From the NCBI GenBank assembly GCA_902826115.1, contig CADEDO010000012.1, positions 1 through 64,000 on the forward strand: DNA of 64,000 nucleotides, written 5' to 3'. The position numbers and the translations under genes are program-made. Source of the DNA: an uncultured Nitrosomonas sp. GTDB taxonomy: Bacteria; Pseudomonadota; Gammaproteobacteria; Burkholderiales; Nitrosomonadaceae. The notes beneath the pieces were generated by a model. The model worked only from the letters and a program-made list of their open reading frames with translations. It searched no databases and was not told the DNA's origin. The stretch's first letter is position 1. The number at the start of each line of letters is the position of its first letter. Shown here piece after piece: positions 19,234-29,485 of this stretch.

Positions 19234-19282
19234 TTAGAAACAAGAACACCTATTCCAAGATCGACGATCCACGGAGAAAACC

Positions 19283-20482
19283 ATGACTAAGCAAACTCAA
19301 GAAGCCTATATCGTAGCTGCTGCCCGCACACCGGTTGGCAAAGCGCCGCGCGGCATGTTCAAGAATGTGCGCCCGGATGACATGCTGGTGCACGTATTGC
19401 ACGCGGTGATGAAACAGTGCCAAGGATTGGATCCGGCAGCGATCGATGACGTGATTGTCGGTTGCGCCATGCCGGAAGCCGAACAGGGCATCAATGTCGC
19501 GCGCGTGGCATTGCTGCTGGCTGGTTTGCCGAATAGCGTGGCCGGTATGACAATCAACCGTTTTTGTGCATCAGGCCTGCAATCAGTTGCACTGGCAGCC
19601 GACCGTATTCGTCTGGGTGAAGCGGATGTGATGATTGCAGCCGGAACTGAAAGCATGAGCATGGTGCCGATGATGGGAAACAAGGTGTCTATGAATCCCG
19701 CCATGTTTCAGCATGAGGAAAATGTTGCAATTGCCTATGGCATGGGCATGACGGCCGAGAAAGTCGCTGAGCAGTGGAAAGTGTCGCGTGATGATCAGGA
19801 TGAATTTGCCTTGACCAGTCATCAGCGCGCATTAAAAGCCATTGAGAATGGTGAGTTTCAGCAGGAAATTGCACCTTATACCGTAGATGAGAAGCGCCCC
19901 GATCTAATCAATCATAAAGTGCACGAAGAGATTGCTGTCAAAAATACTGACGAAGGCCCGCGTGCCGATACCAGTTTGGAAGCGCTTGCCAAATTGCGTC
20001 CGGTTTTTGCTGCCCAAGGCTCGGTGACAGCCGGCAATAGTTCGCAGATGTCAGATGGCGCGGGGGCTGTGGTGTTGATGAGCGAGGCTGCGATGCAGCG
20101 CTTTAATCTTTCTCCGCTGGGACGCTTTATTGGTTTTTCAGTGGTAGGGGTGCCACCTGAAATCATGGGGGTTGGGCCGATCAAAGCGATTCCTAAAGTA
20201 CTGAAGCAAACCGGCATCAAACAGGATGACCTGGACTGGATTGAATTGAATGAAGCATTTGCTGCCCAGAGTCTGGCCGTGATTCGTGATCTGGGATTGG
20301 ACCGCAGTAAAGTGAATCCATTGGGAGGAGCGATTGCATTGGGTCATCCGCTCGGAGCGACTGGTTCTATTCGCGTGGCGACTTTGCTGCACGGGTTGCG
20401 CCGCCATCAAAAAAAATACGGCATGGTTACCATGTGTATTGGCAGCGGCATGGGAGCAGCCGGTGTGTTTGAAGCACTTTGA
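19283..20482 (+). CDS. fadA: Acetyl-CoA acyltransferase (thiolase)
   Basis: The 399-residue protein is a degradative thiolase. NRFCASGLQSVALA near residue 93 holds the nucleophilic Cys, GGAIALGHPLGATG near 350 the catalytic His, and CIGSGMGAAG near 385 the second Cys. It cleaves 3-ketoacyl-CoA to acetyl-CoA and a shortened acyl-CoA. GGAGA lies eight bases before the ATG. It is second in a two-gene unit with fadN. No acyl-CoA dehydrogenase or acyl-CoA synthetase is in the window, so the rest of the pathway must be elsewhere if it is complete. Confidence 0.95.
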   Translation: MTKQTQEAYIVAAARTPVGKAPRGMFKNVRPDDMLVHVLHAVMKQCQGLDPAAIDDVIVGCAMPEAEQGINVARVALLLAGLPNSVAGMTINRFCASGLQSVALAADRIRLGEADVMIAAGTESMSMVPMMGNKVSMNPAMFQHEENVAIAYGMGMTAEKVAEQWKVSRDDQDEFALTSHQRALKAIENGEFQQEIAPYTVDEKRPDLINHKVHEEIAVKNTDEGPRADTSLEALAKLRPVFAAQGSVTAGNSSQMSDGAGAVVLMSEAAMQRFNLSPLGRFIGFSVVGVPPEIMGVGPIKAIPKVLKQTGIKQDDLDWIELNEAFAAQSLAVIRDLGLDRSKVNPLGGAIALGHPLGATGSIRVATLLHGLRRHQKKYGMVTMCIGSGMGAAGVFEAL

Positions 20483-20787
20483 GTGAATTGGGGCGATTGG
20501 GGGTTTGCTGAATCAGCGTGTCCGGCATTCTGTTTTTACCCGCAATGCGCCGTTCCGCGATGGCCGATGCGATGTTCATGCAATTCTCTAAGTTTCATTG
20601 AGTGAGTACAACTAAAAAATATTTTCTGCAGGCAAATCGAGAATATTGATCAATTTGACCAGATCGTATGCATGTGTCAGCACTCAAAAGGTACATACGC
20701 AGGTAATAAAAGTTAGGTATGCTATCGCTGCTTTTCGTTCAATGAATAAGCAATGATTCAGTACATTATCCAGCGACTGGGTGATGA
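20483..20787. other. Intergenic stretch, no gene seen
   Basis: About 305 bases between fadA and the DUF3422 gene. I read all frames and found no convincing short gene, RNA or repeat. A TTGACC near 20655 has no matching -10 at the usual distance. Treat as leader/trailer sequence. Confidence 0.5.
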
Positions 20788-22194
20788 ATGTCTTTGATCA
20801 TAGGTTACAAAAATATTGATTTTAATCAGGTTATTTTTATGGATTCCCATACGTCATTATCACCGCTAGCCTCTGAGCACACAGAGGCCCCAAAAGAAAG
20901 ATTACTGAATATTCCCGAGTATTCGGAGAGGCAAGAATTACATACCGAATTGAATTCAGTAGCCTACGAATTGCTGGCGCCGCCTGTTCAGCTTTCACAC
21001 TTGGTGCTGATGTCGGAGCGCCATTGGGTTGATCAGGAACGCAAACTGATTGGCGAGTTATGCACACGTTATGGCATTAATCCTCCCAATACACATGAAA
21101 GCGATTTCAGTGCCGATTTTGGAGATTTCCGTCTTCGATGGGAGCGGCATACTGAATATTCTACATACACCATCTACCATGCAAAGCCGTTTGATGTGCC
21201 GTTTAAGCATCCCGCCATTGAGCATGTGCCCCAAGATTGGCTGCTTCGTTTACCCGGCGAGTTGCTGGTGGCTACGCACATTGCTCTGGAAGACAGATCG
21301 CGACCCAAGCGCAGCTTGCATGAACTGGCGACTTTGTTTGCTTCCGGAACCGTGATTGGTTCCAAGGTGGCCGGCGGAGCAGCCAGCGTGTGGAGTGACA
21401 ACCAGATACATCCGGATAATTTTGGCCGCATCTTGATTCATGACGAAAACCTGCGCAGCCGACAGGTGGGGCGGTTGGTTCAGCGTCTGCTGGAAATTGA
21501 GACCTATCGCATGCTGGCTATGTTGCCGTTGCCCATCACGCGCAAGATCATTCCGCAATTGGCGCGCGCTGATCAGCGTTTGGCCACCTTGATTGCCAAC
21601 AATATTGAACTTACCCGCATCGAAGATGAGCAAAAACTGTTGGACGAGCTTACTCGATTGGCTGCCGAAACCGAGCGGCTATCGGCTCAAACCAGTCATC
21701 GATTTAACGCTTCCAGAGCCTATTACAATATCGTGAAGTTGCGTATTACCGAGCTGCGCGAGGAACGTATCGAAGGCTTGCAAATGTTGCAGGAATTCAT
21801 GATTCAGCGATTGTCGTCAGCAATGGGCACTTGTGAATTGGTGCATACTAAGCTGGAGACGCTATCGATGCGTCTGGGACGCGCTTCGGCTTTATTGCGC
21901 ACAAGGGTTGATTTGTCGATGGAGGCGCAAATTCGTGATTTGTTGAAATCCATGGATCACCGCGCCCATGTGCAGTTACGCATGCAAGAAACGGTCGAAG
22001 GCTTATCCGTTGTGGTGCTGAGCTATTATTTGCTGGGTATTTTTGGCTATGGACTAAAAGCGCTCAAGGCAGCCGGACAAGACATCAACGTTGAATTGCT
22101 CACCGGCATTGCGATTCCTGTGGTTGTGCTGAGCGTCTTTTTTGTGGTGAGAGGCGTGCGTCATGTCATCGGTAAATTGCAACGGGACAAGTAA
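20788..22194 (+). CDS. DUF3422 family membrane-associated protein
   Basis: Up to 468 residues; an ATG at 20839 (451 residues, starting MDSHTS) is an equally good start because the longer form adds only an unconserved leader. The N-terminal part carries the DUF3422 hallmarks: ELHTELNSVAYELL, QLSHLVLMSERHWVDQER and FRLRWERHTEYSTYTI. The middle is helical and the C-terminus has two membrane segments (VVVLSYYLLGIFGYGLKAL and GIAIPVVVLSVFFVV) separated by a short loop, ending in basic residues. The family has no known biochemical function. It is convergent with sdaA, leaving 3 bases between the genes. Confidence 0.85.
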   Translation: MSLIIGYKNIDFNQVIFMDSHTSLSPLASEHTEAPKERLLNIPEYSERQELHTELNSVAYELLAPPVQLSHLVLMSERHWVDQERKLIGELCTRYGINPPNTHESDFSADFGDFRLRWERHTEYSTYTIYHAKPFDVPFKHPAIEHVPQDWLLRLPGELLVATHIALEDRSRPKRSLHELATLFASGTVIGSKVAGGAASVWSDNQIHPDNFGRILIHDENLRSRQVGRLVQRLLEIETYRMLAMLPLPITRKIIPQLARADQRLATLIANNIELTRIEDEQKLLDELTRLAAETERLSAQTSHRFNASRAYYNIVKLRITELREERIEGLQMLQEFMIQRLSSAMGTCELVHTKLETLSMRLGRASALLRTRVDLSMEAQIRDLLKSMDHRAHVQLRMQETVEGLSVVVLSYYLLGIFGYGLKALKAAGQDINVELLTGIAIPVVVLSVFFVVRGVRHVIGKLQRDK

Positions 22195-22197
22195 TAT

Positions 22198-23577
22198 TTA
22201 ACATTCAGTGATGCTGACCGCCAACCCGCCCAGGGATGTTTCTTTGTATTTCACCGACATTTCCAATCCGGTCTGTTTCATCGCGGCGATACAGTTATCC
22301 AATGACATGAAATGCTGGCCATCGCCGCGAATCGCCAATGATGCGGCGGTGTAAGCCTTGATCGCGCCAAAACCGTTGCGCTCAATACACGGCACCTGCA
22401 CTAAACTACCGACCGGATCGCAGGTCATGCCTAGGTGGTGTTCCAGGGCAATTTCGGCGGCATTCTCAATTTGCTCGGTAGTGCCGCCTTTAATCGCACA
22501 TAAACCCGCTGCCGCCATGGCCGAAGCGGAACCAACTTCGCCTTGGCATCCGACTTCAGCGCCGGAAATCGAGCTGTTGTGTTTGATCAATCCACCGATT
22601 GCGCCGGCCACTAATAGGAAATCATGTACTTGTTCCAGCGTTGCTCCCTCATGTTTCACTGCATAATAAATCACCGCTGGAATCACACCGGCAGCTCCGT
22701 TAGTCGGCGCAGTCACTACCATATGTCCCGCCGCATTTTCTTCATTCACAGCCATAGCGTAGGCGCACAACCAATCGTTCAGGTTGGCTTTTTCCGGATT
22801 GCTTTGTAGCTGCTGGTACAAAGCATGAGCGCGCCGCTTGATATTCAGTCCGCCGGGTAATCGACCTTCCGCCACCAGGCCATTTTCAAGGCATGTGCGC
22901 ATGGCATCCCAGACGGCACCCAACCCTTCATTCAGTGCGGTTTCACTGATGCGCTCCATCTCATTGCTCCGTTTCATGGCGGCAACCGACAAACCGCTAT
23001 CGGCAGACATTTTCATCATCTGATTGGCTGAATCAAAGGGGAAGCCACAGGAACTGACAGCATCCATTTTAATCGGCGCAACCAACTGGCCAATTTCCTG
23101 TATCGTCGTGATAAAGCCACCGCCAATCGAAAAGTAAGTTTCGGTCAACAAGGTTTTTCCGGTTTCATCCAGCAACTGAAAAATCATGCCATTCGGATGT
23201 TCCGGGAGCGGTTCGCCACGGTCAAAAACAATATCTTCAGCCGGATTAAAATGAATCACGGTGGATTGGTTGATTTGCAAAGTGTTTAGTTGCCACAGTT
23301 TCTGAAACAATTCATTCACGTTCAGCTTGGCCAATCCTTGCGGCGTATATTCATGCATGCCCAGGGTCACTGCGCGATCAGTCGCATGTCCTTTGCCAGT
23401 AAATGCCAATGATCCGCGCAAGGTGCAACGAACCTGCAAGAAAGAGGGAACTGTATGATTGGTGACGAAAGACTGGATACGATCACGAAAATCCTTGGCT
23501 GCAACCATTGGACCCATGGTATGCGAGCTTGATGGGCCTATGCCTATTTTGAAAAGATCTAAAACGCTGATGAACAT
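22198..23577 (-). CDS. sdaA: L-serine ammonia-lyase (iron-sulfur)
   Basis: A 459-residue single-chain L-serine dehydratase that converts serine to pyruvate and ammonia. [20 protein letters not shown] is the start of the beta domain. The cysteines that hold the oxygen-sensitive [4Fe-4S] cluster are visible in [24 protein letters not shown] and nearby [11 protein letters not shown]. Length matches E. coli SdaA (454). It is divergent from the five-PAS GGDEF-EAL gene across 376 bases. In an organism with little heterotrophic growth this may serve amino-acid turnover; that is inference. Confidence 0.95.
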   Translation of the reverse strand: MFISVLDLFKIGIGPSSSHTMGPMVAAKDFRDRIQSFVTNHTVPSFLQVRCTLRGSLAFTGKGHATDRAVTLGMHEYTPQGLAKLNVNELFQKLWQLNTLQINQSTVIHFNPAEDIVFDRGEPLPEHPNGMIFQLLDETGKTLLTETYFSIGGGFITTIQEIGQLVAPIKMDAVSSCGFPFDSANQMMKMSADSGLSVAAMKRSNEMERISETALNEGLGAVWDAMRTCLENGLVAEGRLPGGLNIKRRAHALYQQLQSNPEKANLNDWLCAYAMAVNEENAAGHMVVTAPTNGAAGVIPAVIYYAVKHEGATLEQVHDFLLVAGAIGGLIKHNSSISGAEVGCQGEVGSASAMAAAGLCAIKGGTTEQIENAAEIALEHHLGMTCDPVGSLVQVPCIERNGFGAIKAYTAASLAIRGDGQHFMSLDNCIAAMKQTGLEMSVKYKETSLGGLAVSITEC

Positions 23578-23953
23578 GAAATTGCCTGTAAAAATTCGAA
23601 ATTCTATAGATATAGAGAGTCAGAGTGATGTTTTTTTGCGGAATACCTAGGATGAAAATAAGAGCGCAGCTAGTATGCTATATGTCTTGGACTGACTCAA
23701 CCATTTTTTATCGGTATCCATGATCGAAACAAGCACTTTTTTACGTTGCGAAATGACCCAAATGGCTACTCAGTGACAAGCAGGAAAATCATAAGTTGAC
23801 TTGTAAGAAGATCATCACTTGAATAATTTGTGATGCCTGTTAAGATATGATTCATATGTTTCTGTATTTTAGGTAAAAAGTATCTCTGTATTACGCTACC
23901 AAAACTCTGTCATAGCATTTTCCGATGCAATGTTTAATTGGTGAATCCACTTC
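23578..23953. other. Divergent intergenic region, sdaA / PAS-GGDEF-EAL
   Basis: 376 bases hold the control regions of two divergent genes. I saw no small gene, RNA or repeat. One weak sigma70-like pair towards the plus-strand gene is listed separately. Confidence 0.5.
23819..23846 (+). promoter_or_regulatory. Weak candidate promoter
   Basis: TTGAAT at 23819-23824 and TAAGAT at 23841-23846 are 16 bases apart, about 100 bases before the ATG at 23954. Both boxes deviate from consensus, so this is a weak call. Confidence 0.25.
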
Positions 23954-26900
23954 ATGAGTATTGATGACATCTCCTCTAAAGATTTATCTACTGGCAATGT
24001 ATTGATTTCTTCTCCTATTCAATTGGATACGGAACTCTTAAGTGAATGGTTCGACAGCATCGGCGATTTGATTCAGATCGTTGCGCCGGACGGACGTTTT
24101 CTCTTTGTGAACCGGGCTTGGCGCGAAGTGTTGGGATACACGTCCGCAGAAGCGGCGACATTGAATATCTTGAACGTTATTCATCCTGATCACTATGTAC
24201 AATACCCGGAGCTCATACAACGTGTCATGTCGGGCGAGGATGTTGGACTAATCGAAATTTCGTTTCAGACAAAGAGTGGAGAAACGATTGTCATCGATGG
24301 CAATACCAATCTTTATTCTAAGAATAATCAGCCGATCGCGACCATTGGAATATTTCGCAATATTACCAAGCGTAAAGCGATAGAAATCGAAATTCTGTCC
24401 ATCAAGCAAAGTCTCGAGCACATCGTGAGACAACGCACCACTGAATTGCAAGCCAGTGAAAAACGTTTTCGTGATTTTATCGCCAGCATCCCTGGAGCAG
24501 TTTTTGAATTTTGTATTGATGCCGACGGCCACCGCTTTCTTTCGTTCATCAGCGAAGGAATTGGAGATTTGATTGGGCATACGGCAGCAGAATGCATGGC
24601 AAACGTCGAAGTCATGTTTCAACAGATTCATGCGGGAGCATTGCCAGATCTGGAGCGATCCATTTTGGATTCTTTGGTGAAGTTACAGCCTTGGATGCAT
24701 GAGTATCCCATACAAACCTCAACCGGTGAAAAATGGTTGCGAGGCTATTCCATTCCTCATCGAAAACAGGATGGCAGCACGCACTGGCAGGGGGTATTGG
24801 TTGATATTACGCTGCAAAAGCAAATGGAAATAGCGCTGCGCAATAGCGAGCAACTGTTTCGCAGTTTGACGGAAGTCGCGCCAGTGGGCATCTTTCGTAC
24901 CGATGCCAGCGGTAAATGTTTATATGTGAATGAGCGCTGGAGCGACATCGCTGGCATGAATGCCGAAACAGCCGCGGGCTATGGATGGACGGCTGCGATT
25001 CATCCGGAAGATCGGGAAAGGGTCATGGATGAGTGGAATACGGCGGTCAAGCACCAGCAGCCTTTCATGTCCGAATACCGTTTTCAGACCAAAGGGCAAA
25101 TCACCACCTGGATTTTAGGTCATGCCCGAGCGGAAGGCAGTCAAAATGGCGTTGCATTAGGTTATGTCGGCACAATCACCGATATTACTGATCAAAAAAA
25201 CAAGGAAGTGGCCCTGGCTGAATCACACAGCGCTCTCGCCGAATCGCACAGCCTGCTCGAGACGATCATTGATACAGCACCGGTGCGTATTTTCTGGAAA
25301 AACAGAGAATCCCGTTACCTGGGATGCAATCCCGCATTTGCCAGAGATGCCGGAGCAACCTCCCCACAAGCCATTATCGGTAGCGATGACTACCAATGGT
25401 GCTGGAAAACCCACGCCGATCTCTATCGCAAAGATGATGAGATGGTCATCAATTCGGGGGTGCCAAAACTTTCCTATGAAGAACCGCAAACCACTCCGGA
25501 TGGCAAAGCCATTTGTCTGCGCACCTCGAAAGTACCCTTGCGCAACAGTAAAAATAAAATTATAGGCGTACTGGGCATTTATCAGGATATTACCGAACAA
25601 AAGCGGGTATATGATTCGATGCGCCTGGCGACGACGATTTATCAGTCGAGCAATGAAGCCATCATGGTCACTGACGAAAATAATCTGATCATACAGATTA
25701 ATCCGGCCTTTACCCGTATGACCGGGTATGAGATGGCGGATGTCATTGGCAAGAATCCAGAAATGTTTCGTTCCGGACGGCATGATCCCGCTTTTTATCT
25801 GGAAATGTGGCGTAAGTTAATGGCTGAAGATTATTGGCAAGGTGAAATCTGGGATCTGCGCAAAGATGGAACTATTCATGCCAAATGGCTAAGCATCAGC
25901 ATCATTCGCCATGCCAATGGCAGCATCCATTACCATGTGGCACAGTTTTCTGACATCACGGAGAAAAAGAAAAAAGATGAGTTGATCCTTTCCCAGGCAA
26001 ATTACGATCAGTTGACTGGATTGCCGAATCGTAATTTATTCAAAGATCAACTGGAAATGGAAATCAAGAAATCGTACCGCAATGGTTCATTGTTGTCCGT
26101 GCTGTTTCTGGATCTGGATCATTTCAAGGATATCAATGACACCTTGGGGCATGATAAGGGCGATGATTTGTTGCGGGAAGTGTCCATTCGAGTTAAATCG
26201 TGTATCGGCAAGAACGATACCGTTGCGCGCCTGGGTGGCGATGAATTTGCCATCATTTTACCCAATCTAGTCAATCATGAACGTGTGGAGATCATTGCTG
26301 GGCTGATCATTCAGGCATTGAACAAACCGTTTCATTTTAATCGCAGCCGAACCAATTATTATATTTCCACCAGTATTGGCATCGTCTTTTATCCCCAAGA
26401 TGGCACCAACATGAAAAGCTTGATGAAACATGCCGATCAGGCAATGTATGCGGCGAAACTGGAAGGGCGCAACCGTTTTTGTCATTTCACACCGTCCATG
26501 CAACAAGAAGCGCATGAGAAAATGGTGTTGATTCATGACCTTCGTCAAGCAATCATAAAAAAAGAGCTGCATGTTTATTATCAACCCATCCTGGAATTAT
26601 CCAGCGGGAATCTCATCAAAGCCGAGGCGCTGTTGCGCTGGAAACATCCCCGTCGTGGCATGATCAGCCCCGCCATCTTTATCCCGCTGGCGGAGGAAAG
26701 TGGGCTTATTCTGGAAATCGGTGATATGGTATTCAAGCAATCGATTGCACTCATTGATCAATGGCGGCAACGACTGGGGTATATCGTTCAGGTCAGCGTG
26801 AATATGTCTCCGGTACAGTTCAAATATATGAATAATAATCGTTGGTTTGAGTATTTGACCCAACTTGGATTGCCTGGCAACTGTATCAATGTGGAAATCA

Positions 26901-27298
26901 CCGAAGGGCTATTGCTCAAAGACTCCTCTGTGGTTCAGGATTATCTGCTGGAATTTCGTAACTGCGGCGTTGAAGTGTCGATTGATGATTTTGGCACCGG
27001 TTTTTCCTCGCTGTCTTATCTGAAGAAATTTGATATTGACTATCTCAAGATCGACCGCTCTTTCATCAACCAATTGATGGACAATGCTACCGATCGCGCG
27101 CTGGTCGAGGCGATTATTGTCATGGCGCATAAATTGGATATTAAAACCATTGCTGAAGGGGTGGAAACGAAAGAGCAACAGGATTTGTTGGTGCATTTTG
27201 GTTGCGACTATGTGCAAGGTTTTCTGTATTCAACCCCTATTACCAAGGATGCCTTTGAGAAATTGCTGGCTAAGCAATGGAATTTGGTTCAGGCATGA
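23954..27298 (+). CDS. Five-PAS GGDEF-EAL protein
   Basis: An 1114-residue cytoplasmic-looking cyclic-di-GMP enzyme without membrane helices. Five PAS domains are placed at about 27-145, 170-290, 300-420, 433-555 and 560-675, each followed by the PAC-type ending (for example GIFRNITKRKA, GIYQDITEQKR). GGDEF (about 685-845) has LDLDHFKDINDTLGHDKGDD and an intact ARLGGDEF near residue 760. EAL (about 855-1105) has EALLRWKHP, DDFGTGFSSL and EGVETKEQQ, so both active sites look functional. A duplicated seven-residue unit ALAESHS lies in the linker before PAS4. The ATG has no clear ribosome site. Ligands of the PAS domains cannot be predicted. Confidence 0.93.
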   Translation: MSIDDISSKDLSTGNVLISSPIQLDTELLSEWFDSIGDLIQIVAPDGRFLFVNRAWREVLGYTSAEAATLNILNVIHPDHYVQYPELIQRVMSGEDVGLIEISFQTKSGETIVIDGNTNLYSKNNQPIATIGIFRNITKRKAIEIEILSIKQSLEHIVRQRTTELQASEKRFRDFIASIPGAVFEFCIDADGHRFLSFISEGIGDLIGHTAAECMANVEVMFQQIHAGALPDLERSILDSLVKLQPWMHEYPIQTSTGEKWLRGYSIPHRKQDGSTHWQGVLVDITLQKQMEIALRNSEQLFRSLTEVAPVGIFRTDASGKCLYVNERWSDIAGMNAETAAGYGWTAAIHPEDRERVMDEWNTAVKHQQPFMSEYRFQTKGQITTWILGHARAEGSQNGVALGYVGTITDITDQKNKEVALAESHSALAESHSLLETIIDTAPVRIFWKNRESRYLGCNPAFARDAGATSPQAIIGSDDYQWCWKTHADLYRKDDEMVINSGVPKLSYEEPQTTPDGKAICLRTSKVPLRNSKNKIIGVLGIYQDITEQKRVYDSMRLATTIYQSSNEAIMVTDENNLIIQINPAFTRMTGYEMADVIGKNPEMFRSGRHDPAFYLEMWRKLMAEDYWQGEIWDLRKDGTIHAKWLSISIIRHANGSIHYHVAQFSDITEKKKKDELILSQANYDQLTGLPNRNLFKDQLEMEIKKSYRNGSLLSVLFLDLDHFKDINDTLGHDKGDDLLREVSIRVKSCIGKNDTVARLGGDEFAIILPNLVNHERVEIIAGLIIQALNKPFHFNRSRTNYYISTSIGIVFYPQDGTNMKSLMKHADQAMYAAKLEGRNRFCHFTPSMQQEAHEKMVLIHDLRQAIIKKELHVYYQPILELSSGNLIKAEALLRWKHPRRGMISPAIFIPLAEESGLILEIGDMVFKQSIALIDQWRQRLGYIVQVSVNMSPVQFKYMNNNRWFEYLTQLGLPGNCINVEITEGLLLKDSSVVQDYLLEFRNCGVEVSIDDFGTGFSSLSYLKKFDIDYLKIDRSFINQLMDNATDRALVEAIIVMAHKLDIKTIAEGVETKEQQDLLVHFGCDYVQGFLYSTPITKDAFEKLLAKQWNLVQA
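25211..25252 (+). repeat. Tandem 21-base repeat encoding ALAESHS twice
   Basis: Two adjacent 21-base units (25211-25231 and 25232-25252) both encode ALAESHS, with five synonymous base differences. They extend the helix that links PAS3 to PAS4 by exactly one heptad, so coiled-coil register is kept. Confidence 0.8.
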
Positions 27299-27314
27299 GA
27301 TTCATTCGCATTGC

Positions 27315-27977
27315 TTATTTTTTATTTGATTCCAGTAAAAATACACGCTCTTGTAATCGACTCAACCCACGTTGCTGAAAACGCGGATTCTGTGCCAGCA
27401 CGTCATGCTGAGCCAATAGTTTGATCTTCATGTGCGATGCATAGAGTAAATGCATTTCATCCATGGCAACCGGAAATGGCGGACCTGGCATCTCGTCGGG
27501 AGGATAATCCAGCGTAATCAGCAAGATCTGTGCTGCTGATGGCAGAATGCCAACCAGATGATGCGCATAGCGCTTGCGCATTTCGGGCGATAGAGCGACC
27601 AATGAAGCGCGATCGTATACGGCACTGACTTTTGCCAGGTCTTTTTCACGCAAATCAAAAAAGTCGCCGCACATAATATGTATTCCATTGACTTCCCAAC
27701 GTGAAAATGGGTGCTCATCAATGCACTGCGGAGTGAGGTTGTTCTCGGAAAAAAATGTTTGTACCGCAACGCGGCTTAATTCGACACCCAGCACTTGATG
27801 CCCCTGTTCTCGCAGCCAAAGCATATCACGGCTTTTGCCACACATTGGTACCAACACTTGGCTGTCAGAATCAAGTGCTAGCGCTTGCCAGTATTCGCGC
27901 AAATAGGGATTAATGTCATTCTGATGAAAACCGATATCTGCTCGTTCCCATCTATCCAACCAATATTTATTGTTCAT
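27315..27977 (-). CDS. tpm: Thiopurine S-methyltransferase family protein
   Basis: A 220-residue SAM-dependent methyltransferase of the TPMT family. It starts NNKYWLDRWERADIGFHQND, then VLVPMCGKSRDMLWL (SAM-binding loop) near residue 38, and YDRASLVALSPEMRKRY near 120. Length equals bacterial TPMT (about 218). Bacterial members methylate selenium, tellurium or thiol compounds; the natural substrate here is not known. It is convergent with the five-PAS gene with 16 bases between the stops, and no terminator hairpin is evident there. Confidence 0.92.
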   Translation of the reverse strand: MNNKYWLDRWERADIGFHQNDINPYLREYWQALALDSDSQVLVPMCGKSRDMLWLREQGHQVLGVELSRVAVQTFFSENNLTPQCIDEHPFSRWEVNGIHIMCGDFFDLREKDLAKVSAVYDRASLVALSPEMRKRYAHHLVGILPSAAQILLITLDYPPDEMPGPPFPVAMDEMHLLYASHMKIKLLAQHDVLAQNPRFQQRGLSRLQERVFLLESNKK

Positions 27978-28120
27978 TTGAGTATCATAACTTAACCGAC
28001 TACAGCTTGAGAATGGCCTATTGTTGTGCCATCATCATTCAATCCGCTGCATCCGTTGTGCTGATGTAGAATACGTGACATTTCCATGCCGCTTAACATC
28101 TCCCGACTGGTAAAAGACCC

Positions 28121-29326
28121 ATGAATTCCATGCATCGCTTATATGTGCAGCGCCTGTTAACATGCCTGATGATGATCATGATGCTTACGGGTTGTCTATC
28201 CCCCCTGGCGCTAAATCGAGCCGTCCTTGCTTATGACGACGCCGTCACCGATGCTGCATCTCAGCAATTACTGATTAATATTGTGCGTGCTCATCACCGC
28301 CAGCCGATTCACTTCACGGGTGTTTCCAATATCGCCGCCACTTTTAATTTCCAGGCCAATGCCGGGGCGATGCCGGCACTCGGCGGACTTGCCGGAACAT
28401 CTCTGTTGCCGATTTTTGGTGGCAGTATCGCGGAAAGCCCTACAATCAGCATTGTTCCGATTGAGGGAGAGGATTTTACCAAGCGACTGCTGACCCCGTT
28501 TTCGCAGAACAAGCTGACGCTGTTGCTGCGCCAGCGCTACGATGTCGATTTGTTGCTGCGCATGATGGCTCAAGAAGTGCGCATATTGCAGCCTGCGCAA
28601 TATGAAATCCATCGCAACAGTCCACTGGATAAAGTGGGCTACGAGATGTTCCGTCGAGTGGTGCTGCATCTTTCAGCGATTCAGGACCATAATAAGCTCT
28701 ACGCCGAGCCATTGCCGCTAATACACACATGGACTATTCCCGCCAACGCGCTCGGATCCGACGGTTTCCAAGCACTGCAGAAAGAATTTGTGGTGCGCCA
28801 CAACCCGACAGATAATACTTATACACTGCGCAAGCACACTAACGGGCCGATTCTGATCACTAATTATGATCCCAGCATACTGTCCGATAAAGAGCGCGAT
28901 CAATTAAACGATATGGCGGATGATTGGGATGTCAGCGACATTGCGTTTGATATCCGTGCTGATCAATATGGTGGGGAATGGCCGATGCGAGGGGTTTTTC
29001 GGCTCAGAAGCTTTCACGCGATTCTTGGTTTTCTCGGCAAAGCACTTGGTCATGAAGCAGGCTATCCTGTCGAAAAAGATGCAAGAACACCGCATATCCT
29101 GAATGATGAGAATCCTGATCTCACTATGGAACTGGTGGCCTCCAATACGCTCCCTGCGGATGCCGATATTTCGGTTCGCTGGAACGATCAGTTTTATGCG
29201 GTGAATACCGCAGGCGCTCACGCGCGTTGGAATCGCGATGCCTTCCAGTTATTGTTTCTATTATTTCAGATGACCGTTACCGACATCCCGCGCATCGGCG
29301 TGCCCAGTATCACCATTGCCAAGTAG
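28121..29326 (+). CDS. Hypothetical lipoprotein
   Basis: A 401-residue protein I do not recognise. The N-terminus has basic residues, a hydrophobic core and the lipobox LTGC at about residues 22-25, so it is probably a lipid-anchored envelope protein. The next section (LNRAVLAYDDAVTDAASQQL) resembles the opening of several uncharacterised proteobacterial lipoproteins. FNFQANAGAMPALGG and similar Gly/Ala-rich stretches follow, and the second half is mixed alpha/beta. No catalytic motif was seen. It stands alone between tpm (divergent) and the dehydrogenase gene. Confidence 0.65.
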   Translation: MNSMHRLYVQRLLTCLMMIMMLTGCLSPLALNRAVLAYDDAVTDAASQQLLINIVRAHHRQPIHFTGVSNIAATFNFQANAGAMPALGGLAGTSLLPIFGGSIAESPTISIVPIEGEDFTKRLLTPFSQNKLTLLLRQRYDVDLLLRMMAQEVRILQPAQYEIHRNSPLDKVGYEMFRRVVLHLSAIQDHNKLYAEPLPLIHTWTIPANALGSDGFQALQKEFVVRHNPTDNTYTLRKHTNGPILITNYDPSILSDKERDQLNDMADDWDVSDIAFDIRADQYGGEWPMRGVFRLRSFHAILGFLGKALGHEAGYPVEKDARTPHILNDENPDLTMELVASNTLPADADISVRWNDQFYAVNTAGAHARWNRDAFQLLFLLFQMTVTDIPRIGVPSITIAK

Positions 29327-29348
29327 TTTCTGCCTATAGCAGAAGATG

Positions 29349-29369
29349 TTGTCCTGTATGACAGGGCAA
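29349..29369. terminator. Hairpin after the lipoprotein gene
   Basis: A 9-base-pair stem (TTGTCCTGT / ACAGGGCAA, one G-U pair) closes a three-base ATG loop 22 bases after the stop at 29326. No T-run follows, so intrinsic termination is doubtful. Confidence 0.3.
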
Positions 29370-29485
29370 GTTGGGGTGTACTTGCTATGGTATGATCTTT
29401 GTGAAGATGGGAGTCTGCCTCAATTGCAGATTCCACTCAGAAACACAATTTTACGCATTCTTAGAATCACAATGGGAGCTATCCG

